Part shown: positions 27,648 through 35,191 of the stretch, piece by piece | Numbering within the stretch: position 1 is the stretch's first letter | How the letters are laid out: every line of letters starts with the position of its first letter | From: an uncultured Collinsella sp. | Lineage (GTDB): Bacteria; Actinomycetota; Coriobacteriia; Coriobacteriales; Coriobacteriaceae | Direction of reading: 5' to 3' | DNA: 48,665 nt | Assembly (NCBI GenBank): GCA_900756725.1 | Contig: CAAELJ010000087.1 | Coordinates: 1 to 48,665 of the forward strand | The notes under the pieces: generated by a model | What the model was told of the DNA's origin: nothing | What the model saw: only the letters and a program-made list of their open reading frames with translations | Databases searched by the model: none | Program-made: the position numbers and the translations under genes

Positions 27648-27673
27648 GTTCTAGAATATTCTGACGCTAGAAC
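27648..27673. promoter_or_regulatory. Inverted repeat upstream of the coupling-protein operon
   Basis: GTTCTAG at 27648-27654 and CTAGAAC at 27667-27673, a perfect 7-bp inverted repeat with 12-bp spacing, about 52 bp upstream of the first ATG of the minus-strand operon. It is operator-like. The rest of the 289-bp gap (27597-27885) is AT-rich and probably holds divergent promoters; TAATATAAA at about 27850 could be a -10 for the plus-strand gene. Confidence 0.35.
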
Positions 27674-27885
27674 GATGATTATCGATCTAACCTGTAGTTT
27701 CATAAGTGAAATCGTCCTGCTTGATTGCTTAGTTTGCCTAAAGGCTACAAAGCGAATGCATCAAGCAATTGCTATTGAGTTGGCTTTGGATTGCTTCGAG
27801 GATAGCACAGTGCGCTGTTCTCGTCATTAGAAATTTTCAAATTTTTCTGCTAATATAAACCCACTAAGAAGAAAGGGCTCTATAC

Positions 27886-29325
27886 ATGCGTGAAACTACA
27901 TCATCATTGCCACGCCTCACTGCCGCCGCCCTCTCGCGCGCGCTTAACCTGGAACAAGGCAGTCGCCTGCTCACCGTACGTCTACCTGGCGCCGTGGATA
28001 CCGAAGATCTCGCTAAGTGCTTTGCCCTAAACGGTAACGGCGTGCCCGATATTTGCGAGCTTGAACCCGGCAAGCAGAATGCAAGCGATGATAATGCGAC
28101 GCCGGTGTTTGTCGATGCATCAAACTACTACCGCGCAAACAAGCGCGATGTCGAAAAAGACAGTGCCGCGCTCATCGATTATTTGGAGCCTGGCTACCTT
28201 GATTTTTGCGACTGGGGTCCTTTTATTTGGTGCCTGTATGCTCTCGCCCTTTCGGGCCGCACTCAAGCAGCCGTGGTGCTTCCCGCCGATTTACTTGATA
28301 AAGCTGAGCAGGCACGCACGATTTTGATACGCGAAGGGCTCATCGAGAGCATCGTTTATTTACCGTTTTCCGAACCCACGCGCCGCATGACGAGCGCGCT
28401 TCTCATAATGTCTACGGGAAATCGCAGCGTAGCATTTCGCAGCGTAATCGAATCCGGACCGCGCTTTCAGTATGTGGCTAGGAGATTGTATTATTCAGAC
28501 GCCTCTTTTACCGTCTCGCCCGACTGGGCTCGCATTGATACAAATACGCCCAGATCGACGCCCATCGAAACGTCCGTTTTCGCTACACGAGAGTTGCTCC
28601 AACACCACGCCCCTCTCTCAAAAGGCAAAATCAGCCTCATCGCCATCACTCGAAACTACAGCGCCACACTCGGTGACTCTTTTACGCGAGTAGCGCCGTT
28701 CATGCCCCGCGAGAGCACGACGTCGAACGACGTTGACGCATTCGAGGTGCGCCGGATCTCATCTCAGGATTTTCAGGACGGTAATCTTCTGCCTGTAGAT
28801 GCTGCAGACGATCAAAATGGTTCGGATTCTAAATTCGTAAAGGTAGACCCCGGCGTCCTCGATCGCTACGAGCTCCGCGCCGGCGATATCGTCATGCCGC
28901 GAATGCTGGGTCGCTCTGGCGCATCCAACTTGCTCGTGGTCAGTGCCGCAGACGCGAAGCAACATCTAGTTGCCTCACATAACACCACCGTCGTTCGCCC
29001 GTCATTCCAAACGATGACCGAAGATGAGCGCGTGGTGTTTTCGGAGATAATTGTTGGATACCTTACCGAAGGCCACGGGGCGCAGCTGATTCAAGCATTA
29101 ACTGAAGCAGCCAACATCCGCGCCATCCGTCCTAGCGACCTGTTTGAGATCGAAGTCCCGCCGGCGCTCGACCCGCGCACGCGCGAGTACAGTGAATCCA
29201 TCAATCGCTTTGCCGAGGTCGTAAGGGCAAAGAAACAAGCCGAGGCCGCTGTCGCCCAAGCCCAGCGCGACCTCGAAGCCGCAAAGAAGGCCGTCACTCA
29301 GGTGGTCGACCAGGCCTGCGAGTAG
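27886..29325 (+). CDS. HsdM-HsdS-like fusion protein without methylase motifs
   Basis: 479 aa; ATG at 27886 preceded by AGAAAGGG. Residues about 95-180 resemble the C-terminal part of a type I N6-adenine methylase (GPFIWCLYALALSGRTQAAV, then VLPADLL, ILIREGLIESIVYLPFSEPT and MTSALLIMS). The upstream SAM-binding and NPPY motifs are absent. The C-terminal about 260 residues look like a type I specificity subunit target-recognition domain (YELRAGDIVMPRMLGRSG, DLFEIEVPPALDP) plus an Ala/Lys coiled coil. No HsdR is nearby. It may be a degenerate relic or a DNA-binding protein reusing the specificity fold. Confidence 0.65.
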   Translation: MRETTSSLPRLTAAALSRALNLEQGSRLLTVRLPGAVDTEDLAKCFALNGNGVPDICELEPGKQNASDDNATPVFVDASNYYRANKRDVEKDSAALIDYLEPGYLDFCDWGPFIWCLYALALSGRTQAAVVLPADLLDKAEQARTILIREGLIESIVYLPFSEPTRRMTSALLIMSTGNRSVAFRSVIESGPRFQYVARRLYYSDASFTVSPDWARIDTNTPRSTPIETSVFATRELLQHHAPLSKGKISLIAITRNYSATLGDSFTRVAPFMPRESTTSNDVDAFEVRRISSQDFQDGNLLPVDAADDQNGSDSKFVKVDPGVLDRYELRAGDIVMPRMLGRSGASNLLVVSAADAKQHLVASHNTTVVRPSFQTMTEDERVVFSEIIVGYLTEGHGAQLIQALTEAANIRAIRPSDLFEIEVPPALDPRTREYSESINRFAEVVRAKKQAEAAVAQAQRDLEAAKKAVTQVVDQACE

Positions 29326-29347
29326 CGCGTAGGCAGTAGAAACGACT

Positions 29348-29384
29348 TAAGCCGGCGACAGGAACTAATCCTGCCGCCGGCTTA
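29348..29384. terminator. Bidirectional hairpin between convergent genes
   Basis: A 10-bp stem (TAAGCCGGCG/CGCCGGCTTA) extended by CAGG/CCTG, in the gap between the HsdM/S-like gene and AbiEii, which end facing each other. No long U-tract on either side. Confidence 0.5.
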
Positions 29385-29394
29385 ACTATCTAGA

Positions 29395-30285
29395 CTATTC
29401 CCATCCCGTGGTCTGAGGATTCCATTTGCGCATATTCGCCGAATGATTAAAGCACGGTGCATACAATCGATTGACGATCTCTTCTGCCCCAGCAATGTTC
29501 CCCGCGAGATCAAGTACCCCCGCCTGCCTCGCCATCTTTACGTACTGCGCAGAACCATTTTGTTTCCACCGGAGAGGCGCCACGAACTCTTCCGGCATTA
29601 CCACCTTGCGGGCAGACGCTTCTTTCTCGACCCTCTCGACAAGCGTAGCCCCATCGACGAAGCAAGTTTTCGCGTACACCAAGACGTCGACTATATCCTT
29701 GATTCGCGAAGAGGCACGGCCCTCATGCATCTCTATCATTGCGAGCAATTTATCTGCAAGGGCACTCTCCACTCGGCATACTCGATAGTCGCAGACTGGG
29801 AGCCCCTCGATATTCAAACGGTCGATCGGCGCAAGAACCTCAGGCTCAAGTCCCCGCACTTCATCAATCACCAAGTCAATTGAAATTGGCTGCAGTTTCT
29901 TGGCTCCCATAAAGGGGGTGAACCACACCTTCGCACCGCACCGATACTCATCTTCTTCTTTGATCTGCTCTGCACGATCAAAGACAAACGAAACGAAATC
30001 CTCCAGATCAATCGAAGCCGCCTGCACCAGATCGGCAATAGCCTCTTCGAGACTTTCCTCTTGAGCAACTAAGTCAATATCTCTTGTGACACGCGCATCG
30101 AGAGTTCGCGCCAGGACGCTTTGGCCACCCTTGAGCACAAAGCTGCCGTCATCTTCTGAAAAAACGCGACATAGGAAGCGATGAAAGTAAAAACCGACGA
30201 TCGCCCGATTAGTATCCATCGGCGATTCTCTTGCGGCATCCCTAACAGCCATCTCCAGTGCGGCAGGTGTTTTGTACTTCACCAT
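29395..30285 (-). CDS. abiEii-like: AbiEii-type nucleotidyltransferase toxin
   Basis: 296 aa. It carries the DUF1814/AbiEii nucleotidyltransferase motifs: FVLKGGQSVLARTLDARVTR followed by DIDLVA (GG/S and DxD), and a C-terminal ALADKLLAMIEM plus RIKDIVDVLVYAK. The ATG at 30285 has GGAGG six bases upstream. It follows the antitoxin gene by 15 bp in the usual order. In type IV AbiE systems the toxin is a nucleotidyltransferase that arrests growth and gives abortive phage infection; homologues modify tRNA. Confidence 0.85.
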   Translation of the reverse strand: MVKYKTPAALEMAVRDAARESPMDTNRAIVGFYFHRFLCRVFSEDDGSFVLKGGQSVLARTLDARVTRDIDLVAQEESLEEAIADLVQAASIDLEDFVSFVFDRAEQIKEEDEYRCGAKVWFTPFMGAKKLQPISIDLVIDEVRGLEPEVLAPIDRLNIEGLPVCDYRVCRVESALADKLLAMIEMHEGRASSRIKDIVDVLVYAKTCFVDGATLVERVEKEASARKVVMPEEFVAPLRWKQNGSAQYVKMARQAGVLDLAGNIAGAEEIVNRLYAPCFNHSANMRKWNPQTTGWE

Positions 30286-30300
30286 GTCCTCCGTCTCTCA

Positions 30301-30948
30301 TTACCCGTTCAGCGCCGTCAACAAGGGCATCATCAACTCGCGTCGTTTGGCGGTTTTAGAGTTCTCCTCTACAAGATCTTTCAGCCGCTGCATATCGAGC
30401 CCTCGCCCAAGCGCGTCGTTATAGGCATCGATAATTAATGAGGGGTCCTCGCAATCGAGGCAAAGATCGACAAGCGTGCGCTCGGGTTTAGTTACCGGCA
30501 GGCCGTCGAGCCAAACGATGTCCTGCTCAGCGATCTCGCGCTTTACAAAGGAAAGGGATTCGTTTCTTGTATTGATACGCATGGGCGCGGTCATTCTGTA
30601 GGGGGACAGATAAAAATCGCCCATTTGCTGCAGGTTCGCCGCCGTCGTACCGCTCACGGCAATGCCATCCCACTGGCGTTTTCTCTCCCACGCGCAAAGG
30701 GAGGGATTGGTGAGCTTCCAGAAAGCGTTGAGCTCGTCGGTATCTCGGCGCTGCGTGCCCGACATCCGGTAGGCGCCGTGGCATATCCGTTCAAGACGCC
30801 CTGCACGGCATGAGTGTGCCAGTGCATCTCGAGAGATGTCCATGCGAGCCGCCTGGGCCGTGGTGAACACGCCCTCGCTCTCGGAAAGCTCGCCTATCGC
30901 CGTTATGTTGCTAAAGTACTTCATGTCGCAATTGTAGGATATTTTCAT
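30301..30948 (-). CDS. abiEi-like: AbiEi-type antitoxin, wHTH transcriptional regulator
   Basis: 215 aa. The N-terminal winged-helix region (GVFTTAQAARMDISRDALAH then RLERICHGAYRM) is followed by the AbiEi C-terminal domain (GIAVSGTTAANL, GLPVTKPERTLVDLCLD, CEDPSLIIDAYNDAL). It represses its own promoter and neutralises AbiEii in characterised pairs. The start is uncertain: ATG at 30948 lies only 14 bases after a TATAAT box (30963-30968) without a ribosome site, suggesting leaderless translation; ATG at 30924 also lacks one. Confidence 0.85.
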   Translation of the reverse strand: MKISYNCDMKYFSNITAIGELSESEGVFTTAQAARMDISRDALAHSCRAGRLERICHGAYRMSGTQRRDTDELNAFWKLTNPSLCAWERKRQWDGIAVSGTTAANLQQMGDFYLSPYRMTAPMRINTRNESLSFVKREIAEQDIVWLDGLPVTKPERTLVDLCLDCEDPSLIIDAYNDALGRGLDMQRLKDLVEENSKTAKRRELMMPLLTALNG

Positions 30949-30962
30949 ACTTTTGCAACGTG

Positions 30963-30968
30963 ATTATA
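30963..30968 (-). promoter_or_regulatory. -10 box of the abiE operon
   Basis: TATAAT on the minus strand, 14 bases before the ATG at 30948. Transcription would begin at or just before the start codon, giving a leaderless or near-leaderless mRNA. No clear TTGACA-like -35 is seen. Confidence 0.45.
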
Positions 30969-31042
30969 ATTCCTTATGATCGGCGCGCTTTGTTTATCCT
31001 ATGTCTGACGCCGTTTTGCACCGGCACCTCATCCCCCGCTAT

Positions 31043-31224
31043 CGAGGTCTAATACTTTTCCGCGAAGTGAACGTCTGTTTTAGGACCCCTGAAGCATCCA
31101 TATTTTTCGTCGGCAAGATCGCAGGATTCCAGTATCGAAACCGCAGGAAACGATGCCCTTAAAGTGTCGATGCTTCGGGGGCCCGATTTAGCTCGTTCAC
31201 TTCTCGGAAAAGTATTAGACCTCG
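31043..31224. repeat. Intergenic hairpin element, copy A (182 bp)
   Basis: Terminal inverted repeats of 31 bp (31043-31073 and 31194-31224, one mismatch) enclose a second, looser stem (AGGACCCCTGAAGCATCC region against GATGCTTCGGGGGCCC region) and a loop with ACCGCAGGAAAC. It shares the inner TIR CGCGAAGTGAACG and the internal sequence with copy B at 34081-34254. No ORF. It is a MITE-like or structured-RNA repeat. Confidence 0.85.
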
Positions 31225-31280
31225 CTGCTAGCTACCTAGAAGGACACCTCTCCCTTCCCCACTGCCACCCAAAAACTCAT

Positions 31281-31320
31281 CCAAGATTAATCTTGGCTCA
31301 AGAATCGCTTAATCTATAAC
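31281..31320 (+). promoter_or_regulatory. Promoter with palindromic operator over the -35
   Basis: A perfect 16-bp palindrome, CCAAGATTAATCTTGG (31281-31296), overlaps a -35-like TTGGCT (31293-31298). A TATAAC -10 (31315-31320) follows at 16-bp spacing. It lies about 115 bp upstream of the UBA-like/two-component operon and could be the autoregulatory site of the response regulator or a repressor site. Confidence 0.55.
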
Positions 31321-31433
31321 CTGCACTATAGAGTTCGACCAAGGGCGGGGCGGCGCCACGCAGGCCGCCGAACGCAACGCTCGCGCCCGGGCAGATCGCC
31401 CGGCGTCGCGCCCATCGAACGAAAGGACAGGTC

Positions 31434-31976
31434 ATGGACGACCTCGAAAAAGTTGAAACCATCCGCACCAAGTGCAACGTGAGCTACACCGATGCCAAGG
31501 CCGCGCTCGACGCCGCCGACGGCAACGTTCTGGATGCCATCATTTGGCTTGAGTCGCAGGGCAAGACCCAGACCACATCGGCGCATGCCGCCACCGAGTC
31601 CGCGCCAGTCGATGAGCCCTCGGCCGAGATGGTCGCCGCGCAGGCCGCCTACGAAAAGTCGAGCGAAAAGACCGACTTCTCCAAGAAGATGGACAGCGTG
31701 TGGGAGTACCTCAAAAAGCTCTTCCGCCTGAGCCTGGACACCAAGTTTATCGCCACGCGCCGCGATGCGATCATCCTCAACATCCCCATCCTGATCCCCA
31801 TCGTCACGCTGTTTGCCTGGGGCGCCACGATATGGCTGATGCTGATTGGCCTGTTCTTTGGCATGCGCTACCGCATCGACAGCGACGGCGACGTGCCCGG
31901 CAGCATCAATAACCTTATGGACAGCGCTGCCAACGCCGCGGATGACATCAAGCAAAATCTGAACGACGACAAGTAA
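31434..31976 (+). CDS. UBA-like, DUF4342-type membrane protein
   Basis: 180 aa. Residues 1-45 (LEKVETIRTKCNVSYTDAKA then ALDAADGNVLDAIIWLE) form a UBA/TS-N-like three-helix domain as in DUF4342 proteins. A variable linker follows, then DTKFIATRRDAIILNIPILI and an extended hydrophobic stretch (about 110-142) as a membrane segment, and a charged tail. The ATG at 31434 has AAAGGA upstream. It lies 18 bp before the response-regulator gene and so is probably co-transcribed with the two-component system. Bacterial UBA-like domains bind proteins such as EF-Tu; the partner here is unknown. Confidence 0.75.
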   Translation: MDDLEKVETIRTKCNVSYTDAKAALDAADGNVLDAIIWLESQGKTQTTSAHAATESAPVDEPSAEMVAAQAAYEKSSEKTDFSKKMDSVWEYLKKLFRLSLDTKFIATRRDAIILNIPILIPIVTLFAWGATIWLMLIGLFFGMRYRIDSDGDVPGSINNLMDSAANAADDIKQNLNDDK

Positions 31977-31994
31977 TCGCAGACGGGGGCACGC

Positions 31995-32780
31995 ATGGCA
32001 CGGATTCTGATCGTAGAGGACGAGGAGAAAATCGCCCGCTTTGTGACGCTCGAGCTGGAGCACGAAGGCTACCAGGTGGAGCACGCCGCCGACGGCCGCA
32101 CCGCCGTTGACCTGGCGCTGGAGCGCGACTACGATCTGATTCTGCTCGATGTGCTGTTGCCGCAGCTCAACGGCATGGAGGTCCTGCGGCGTGTCCGCAA
32201 GCACAAGGATGTGCCGGTGATCATGGTCACCGCGCGCGATGCCGTGATGGATAAGGTTGCCGGGCTCGATGCCGGCGCCGACGATTACCTGACCAAGCCG
32301 TTTGCGATCGAGGAGCTGTTCGCACGGATTCGCGTGGCGCTGAAGCGCTCGGAGGCCGCGCGGACGGCTTCGGGCGTTGGCGGCGCCGGCGCCAGGGCTG
32401 GCGTAGCGAGCGGCACGGCCGCCGGTATCGCCACAATGTCCCCGGCAACCGACACGGCCCAGACCGCTGCCGCGCCCTCCCCCGCCGCGCTTACCGTTGA
32501 CTCGGTTGCGCTCGACCCCAACCGCCGCGAAGTCACGGTCGGCGGCTCGCCCATCGCACTCACGGCTCGCGAGTTCGACGTCCTCGCCCTGCTTATGGCG
32601 CATGCCGGCACCGTGCTCACGCGCGAGCGCATCGCGCACGAAGCGCTGGGCTACGAATACGTGGGCGACACCAACAACGTCGACGTGCACATTGCGCACC
32701 TGCGCGCCAAGATCGAAGATGCCGGCAGCGCCCGCATCATCCAGACCGTGCGCGGGGTGGGCTATGTCTGCCGCGCGTAG
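31995..32780 (+). CDS. OmpR/PhoB-family response regulator
   Basis: 261 aa. The receiver domain (1-115) has EDEEK acidic residues, the phosphoacceptor Asp in LILLDVLLPQLNG, MVTARDA (T) and DYLTKPF (K). The C-terminal winged helix is about 170-260 (LTAREFDVLALLMAHAGTVL, HIAHLRAKIED, IIQTVRGVGYVCRA). An unusually long Ala/Gly/Thr-rich linker of about 50 residues separates them. The gene overlaps the kinase start by 17 bp. It controls transcription in response to the partner kinase; the signal is unknown. Confidence 0.92.
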   Translation: MARILIVEDEEKIARFVTLELEHEGYQVEHAADGRTAVDLALERDYDLILLDVLLPQLNGMEVLRRVRKHKDVPVIMVTARDAVMDKVAGLDAGADDYLTKPFAIEELFARIRVALKRSEAARTASGVGGAGARAGVASGTAAGIATMSPATDTAQTAAAPSPAALTVDSVALDPNRREVTVGGSPIALTAREFDVLALLMAHAGTVLTRERIAHEALGYEYVGDTNNVDVHIAHLRAKIEDAGSARIIQTVRGVGYVCRA

Positions 32781-34059
32781 CGCCGAGGCCAAGCGCGTCA
32801 CCTCCATCGCCCGCGCCATCAACTGGAGCTACATGTGGCGCCGCTTGGTGAGCTACGTCTGGCTCGATCTGTTGCTGGTGGTGATTGCGGCGGCGATCCT
32901 CGTCTATGGATACAACCAGACGCTGCCCGACAGCGCGTTTACCGCAGGCTGGATTCCCGGCGCCACCGTTCACGGCATGTCGCTGACGCCCGCGCGCGGC
33001 TGGGACCTGACAACGCTCACCTACACCGTCGAGCTTGCGCGCACCAGCAAGACCTTCCCCCTCGCGCAGGACCTCGTCACGCTATGGCCTCTCTACCTTG
33101 TCGTTGTGGGTTGGCAGGTCATCAGCGTGCTCAACATGCTCGGCGGCGCGAGGCGCGTGCGCCGCACCATGGCGCCGCTCAATGACCTGGCTTTGCGCGT
33201 GGACGAGCTCGGCCGCATGCAGCTCTCCGGCGGCAAGATGGAAACGCTGGAGCAGGCCATCGAGCGAGCAAGCGTCGATTCGCCGAGCGTCACCACTGGC
33301 GACGCCGACCTGGCGAGCATCGAGGTCGCGCTCAACCGCCTGCTGCGCCAGATGCAAGAGGCCAAGCTGCAGCAGATGCGCTTTGTCAACGATGCGAGTC
33401 ACGAGCTGCGCACGCCCACCGCGGTAATTCAGGGCTACGTAAACATGCTCGACCGCTGGGGCAAAGACGACCCGGACGTGCTGGCGGAATCCATCGCGTC
33501 CCTCAAGGCCGAAAGCGAGCACATGCAGGAGCTCGTGGAGCAGCTGCTGTTTTTGGCACGCGGCGATGCCGGCCGCACCGTGCTGCGGCGCGCGAATACC
33601 AACCTGGCTGCACTGGTCGGCGAGGTATGCGAAGAATCGCAGATGATTGATGCCACGCACACGTATCGACTGGCCTTTGACGCCGCGCTTGCCAGCGATC
33701 CGCGCTGTGACGCGTCCGTCGACGTGGCACTCGTGAAGCAGGCGCTGCGCGTGATCGTGCAAAACGCCGCAAAGTATTCGGACACGGGCACGCCCGTCTC
33801 GTTTGACGTAGCGCCGGATGCGGGCGCGGGCACGATCGACATAAACGTTGAGGACGAGGGCATCGGCATGAACCAGGAATCCGCAGCCCACGCGTTCGAG
33901 CGGTTCTACCGCGCCGACAACGCGCGCGATGCCGGCGCGCAGGGCTCGGGTCTGGGGCTTGCTATCGCCAAGTGGATCGTCGATAGCCATGGCGGTGTCA
34001 TTGGCGTGACCTCGGTCGAGGGTGTCGGCAGCCGCTTTACGATTCGCCTGCCACGGTAG
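32764..34059 (+). CDS. Two-component sensor histidine kinase
   Basis: 431 aa from the ATG at 32764 inside the response-regulator 3' end. Two membrane segments (about 32-52 and 105-125) flank a short extracytoplasmic loop of about 50 residues, followed by a HAMP-like region, the H-box FVNDASHELRTPTAVIQGYV, N-box VQNAAKYSD, and catalytic glycine boxes VEDEGIGM, FERFYRAD and GSGLGLAIAKWIV. The small sensor loop suggests membrane-state or intramembrane sensing. It pairs with the adjacent OmpR-type regulator. Confidence 0.92.
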   Translation: MSAARSAEAKRVTSIARAINWSYMWRRLVSYVWLDLLLVVIAAAILVYGYNQTLPDSAFTAGWIPGATVHGMSLTPARGWDLTTLTYTVELARTSKTFPLAQDLVTLWPLYLVVVGWQVISVLNMLGGARRVRRTMAPLNDLALRVDELGRMQLSGGKMETLEQAIERASVDSPSVTTGDADLASIEVALNRLLRQMQEAKLQQMRFVNDASHELRTPTAVIQGYVNMLDRWGKDDPDVLAESIASLKAESEHMQELVEQLLFLARGDAGRTVLRRANTNLAALVGEVCEESQMIDATHTYRLAFDAALASDPRCDASVDVALVKQALRVIVQNAAKYSDTGTPVSFDVAPDAGAGTIDINVEDEGIGMNQESAAHAFERFYRADNARDAGAQGSGLGLAIAKWIVDSHGGVIGVTSVEGVGSRFTIRLPR

Positions 34060-34080
34060 AGGCGTCTCTCACGAATCGAA

Positions 34081-34254
34081 GGTGAATGTTTTTCCGCGAA
34101 GTGAACGACCTATTTTGGACCCCCGAAGCATCCGCACTTTTTGGCGCCAAAACCGCAGGAAAAACCTGACAAAACCGCAGGAAACGGTGCCTCCAAAGTG
34201 TCGATACTCCAGGGGTTCGATTTCACTCGTTCACTTCGCGGGAAACCATTCACC
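34081..34254. repeat. Intergenic hairpin element, copy B (174 bp)
   Basis: Terminal inverted repeats of 27 bp (34081-34107 and 34228-34254, few mismatches). The inner TIR (CGCGAAGTGAACG), the internal second stem and two ACCGCAGGAAA loop motifs match copy A (31043-31224). The outermost TIR bases differ from copy A yet still pair with each other. It follows the kinase gene stop by about 20 bp. Confidence 0.85.
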
Positions 34255-34292
34255 TTCGTTTTACGGCAGCCCGTCAGTCACCCTCTCGGCAT

Positions 34293-34332
34293 TAAAAATG
34301 GGGCAAGGTCACGTGGCCTTACCCCATTTTTA
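34293..34332. terminator. Strong bidirectional rho-independent terminator
   Basis: The stem TAAAAATGGGG/CCCCATTTTTA is perfect over 11 bp and continues through AAGG/CCTT to CAC/GTG. A-rich and T-rich flanks on both strands serve the kinase operon (plus) and the VOC/PTS genes (minus). Confidence 0.85.
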
Positions 34333-34354
34333 GTTAGCTATAGCAGCTTGTGCG

Positions 34355-34729
34355 CTACTCGCGACACAGGTGCACGGCGAAGCCGGCGAACTCGCGCTTA
34401 AAGTACACGAGTTTGGTGCCGCCGTCGGGCAGCAGCACGCGCGACTCCTCGTTAACCTCGAGCCCGCGCTCGGCAAACCACTTCTCGGCCGCATCGATGT
34501 CGTTGACGGCAAAGCCAATGTGGCCCTTAGCGCCACGACCGTTCTGCTTCATGATCTCGACCAGCGAATCGTTAAAGTACGAAACGGGGGTCTCGATGAC
34601 GGGCAGGCCCATCATCGTCGAGAACAGCTCCGCGATCTCCAGGGCGTCTGCCGGGTCGGTGGCGTTAATGCCCACATGGGCAACGCGCATGCCGAAGAGC
34701 TCGACCGGATTGGCGTTCTGCTCACTCAT
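34355..34729 (-). CDS. VOC (glyoxalase/dioxygenase-fold) family protein
   Basis: 124 aa, one vicinal-oxygen-chelate module: RVAHVGINATDPADALEIAE (metal His), then ELFSTMMGLPVIETP; HIGFAVNDIDAAEKWFAERG; and the closing KLVYFKREFAGFAVHLC, with metal-site candidates in GHIGF and AVHL. The substrate cannot be told. It follows the PTS IIB gene by 11 bp on the same strand, suggesting co-expression and a role in sugar or sugar-acid metabolism. Confidence 0.85.
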   Translation of the reverse strand: MSEQNANPVELFGMRVAHVGINATDPADALEIAELFSTMMGLPVIETPVSYFNDSLVEIMKQNGRGAKGHIGFAVNDIDAAEKWFAERGLEVNEESRVLLPDGGTKLVYFKREFAGFAVHLCRE

Positions 34730-34740
34730 ACAGGCAGCGC

Positions 34741-35028
34741 CTACTGAGCCATGACGTCGAGAACGGCCTTCTCAGCAGCGACGCGGTTCATGCCGGTCAT
34801 GAAGGGCACGCCGCTCACGTACGGGCAGGTGAGGCCCTCGGGGGCAACGGTGGTGGCGATCAGCAGGTCAGCGCCCTCGTCGCAGTAATCCTTAGCCTCG
34901 GAGATGGCGCACTGCACGATCTCATACTTGCCGGCATAACCGTTGGCGTCGAGCATGGTGGCGACCTTCTGGGCAACGAGCGTGGAAGTAGCAGCGCCAG
35001 CACCGCAAGCCAAAACGATCTTCTTCAT
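34741..35028 (-). CDS. PTS sugar transporter subunit IIB (galactitol/ascorbate type), orphan
   Basis: 95 aa. The N-terminal phospho-Cys loop LACGAGAATSTLVAQKV is typical of single-domain lactate/galactitol-class IIB proteins. The ATG at 35028 is preceded by GGGAGAC. It carries phosphate from IIA to the sugar through the IIC transporter, but no IIA or IIC gene lies in this window. It forms a two-gene unit with the VOC protein. It may work with a distant permease or serve in regulation. Confidence 0.85.
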   Translation of the reverse strand: MKKIVLACGAGAATSTLVAQKVATMLDANGYAGKYEIVQCAISEAKDYCDEGADLLIATTVAPEGLTCPYVSGVPFMTGMNRVAAEKAVLDVMAQ

Positions 35029-35130
35029 AGGTAATGTCTCCCTTCATGGTTTACTTTAGGTAAGTGTACCGCAGCGAGCGATGTCGCTCGGCCTCGATGA
35101 GCTTTTATGCCAGTTTGCTTGCGCGCTGCG

Positions 35131-35136
35131 TATAAT
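35131..35136 (+). promoter_or_regulatory. -10 box upstream of the TPR-like membrane gene
   Basis: TATAAT with an extended-type GCG just before it, about 55 bp upstream of the ATG at 35192. No consensus -35 at normal spacing. The 163-bp gap (35029-35191) also holds the leader of the divergent PTS IIB gene. Confidence 0.45.
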
Positions 35137-35191
35137 ACATCCAGTACGTGTTGTCATACCGCTCGCTTTATGAGTGACTAAGGACCCTAAT

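Noticed and set aside
31326..32822. Minus-strand ORF of 498 aa opposite the two-component operon
   Set aside because: It is antisense to genes with clear receiver, winged-helix and UBA-like motifs; its sequence is His/Gly/Arg-rich shadow.
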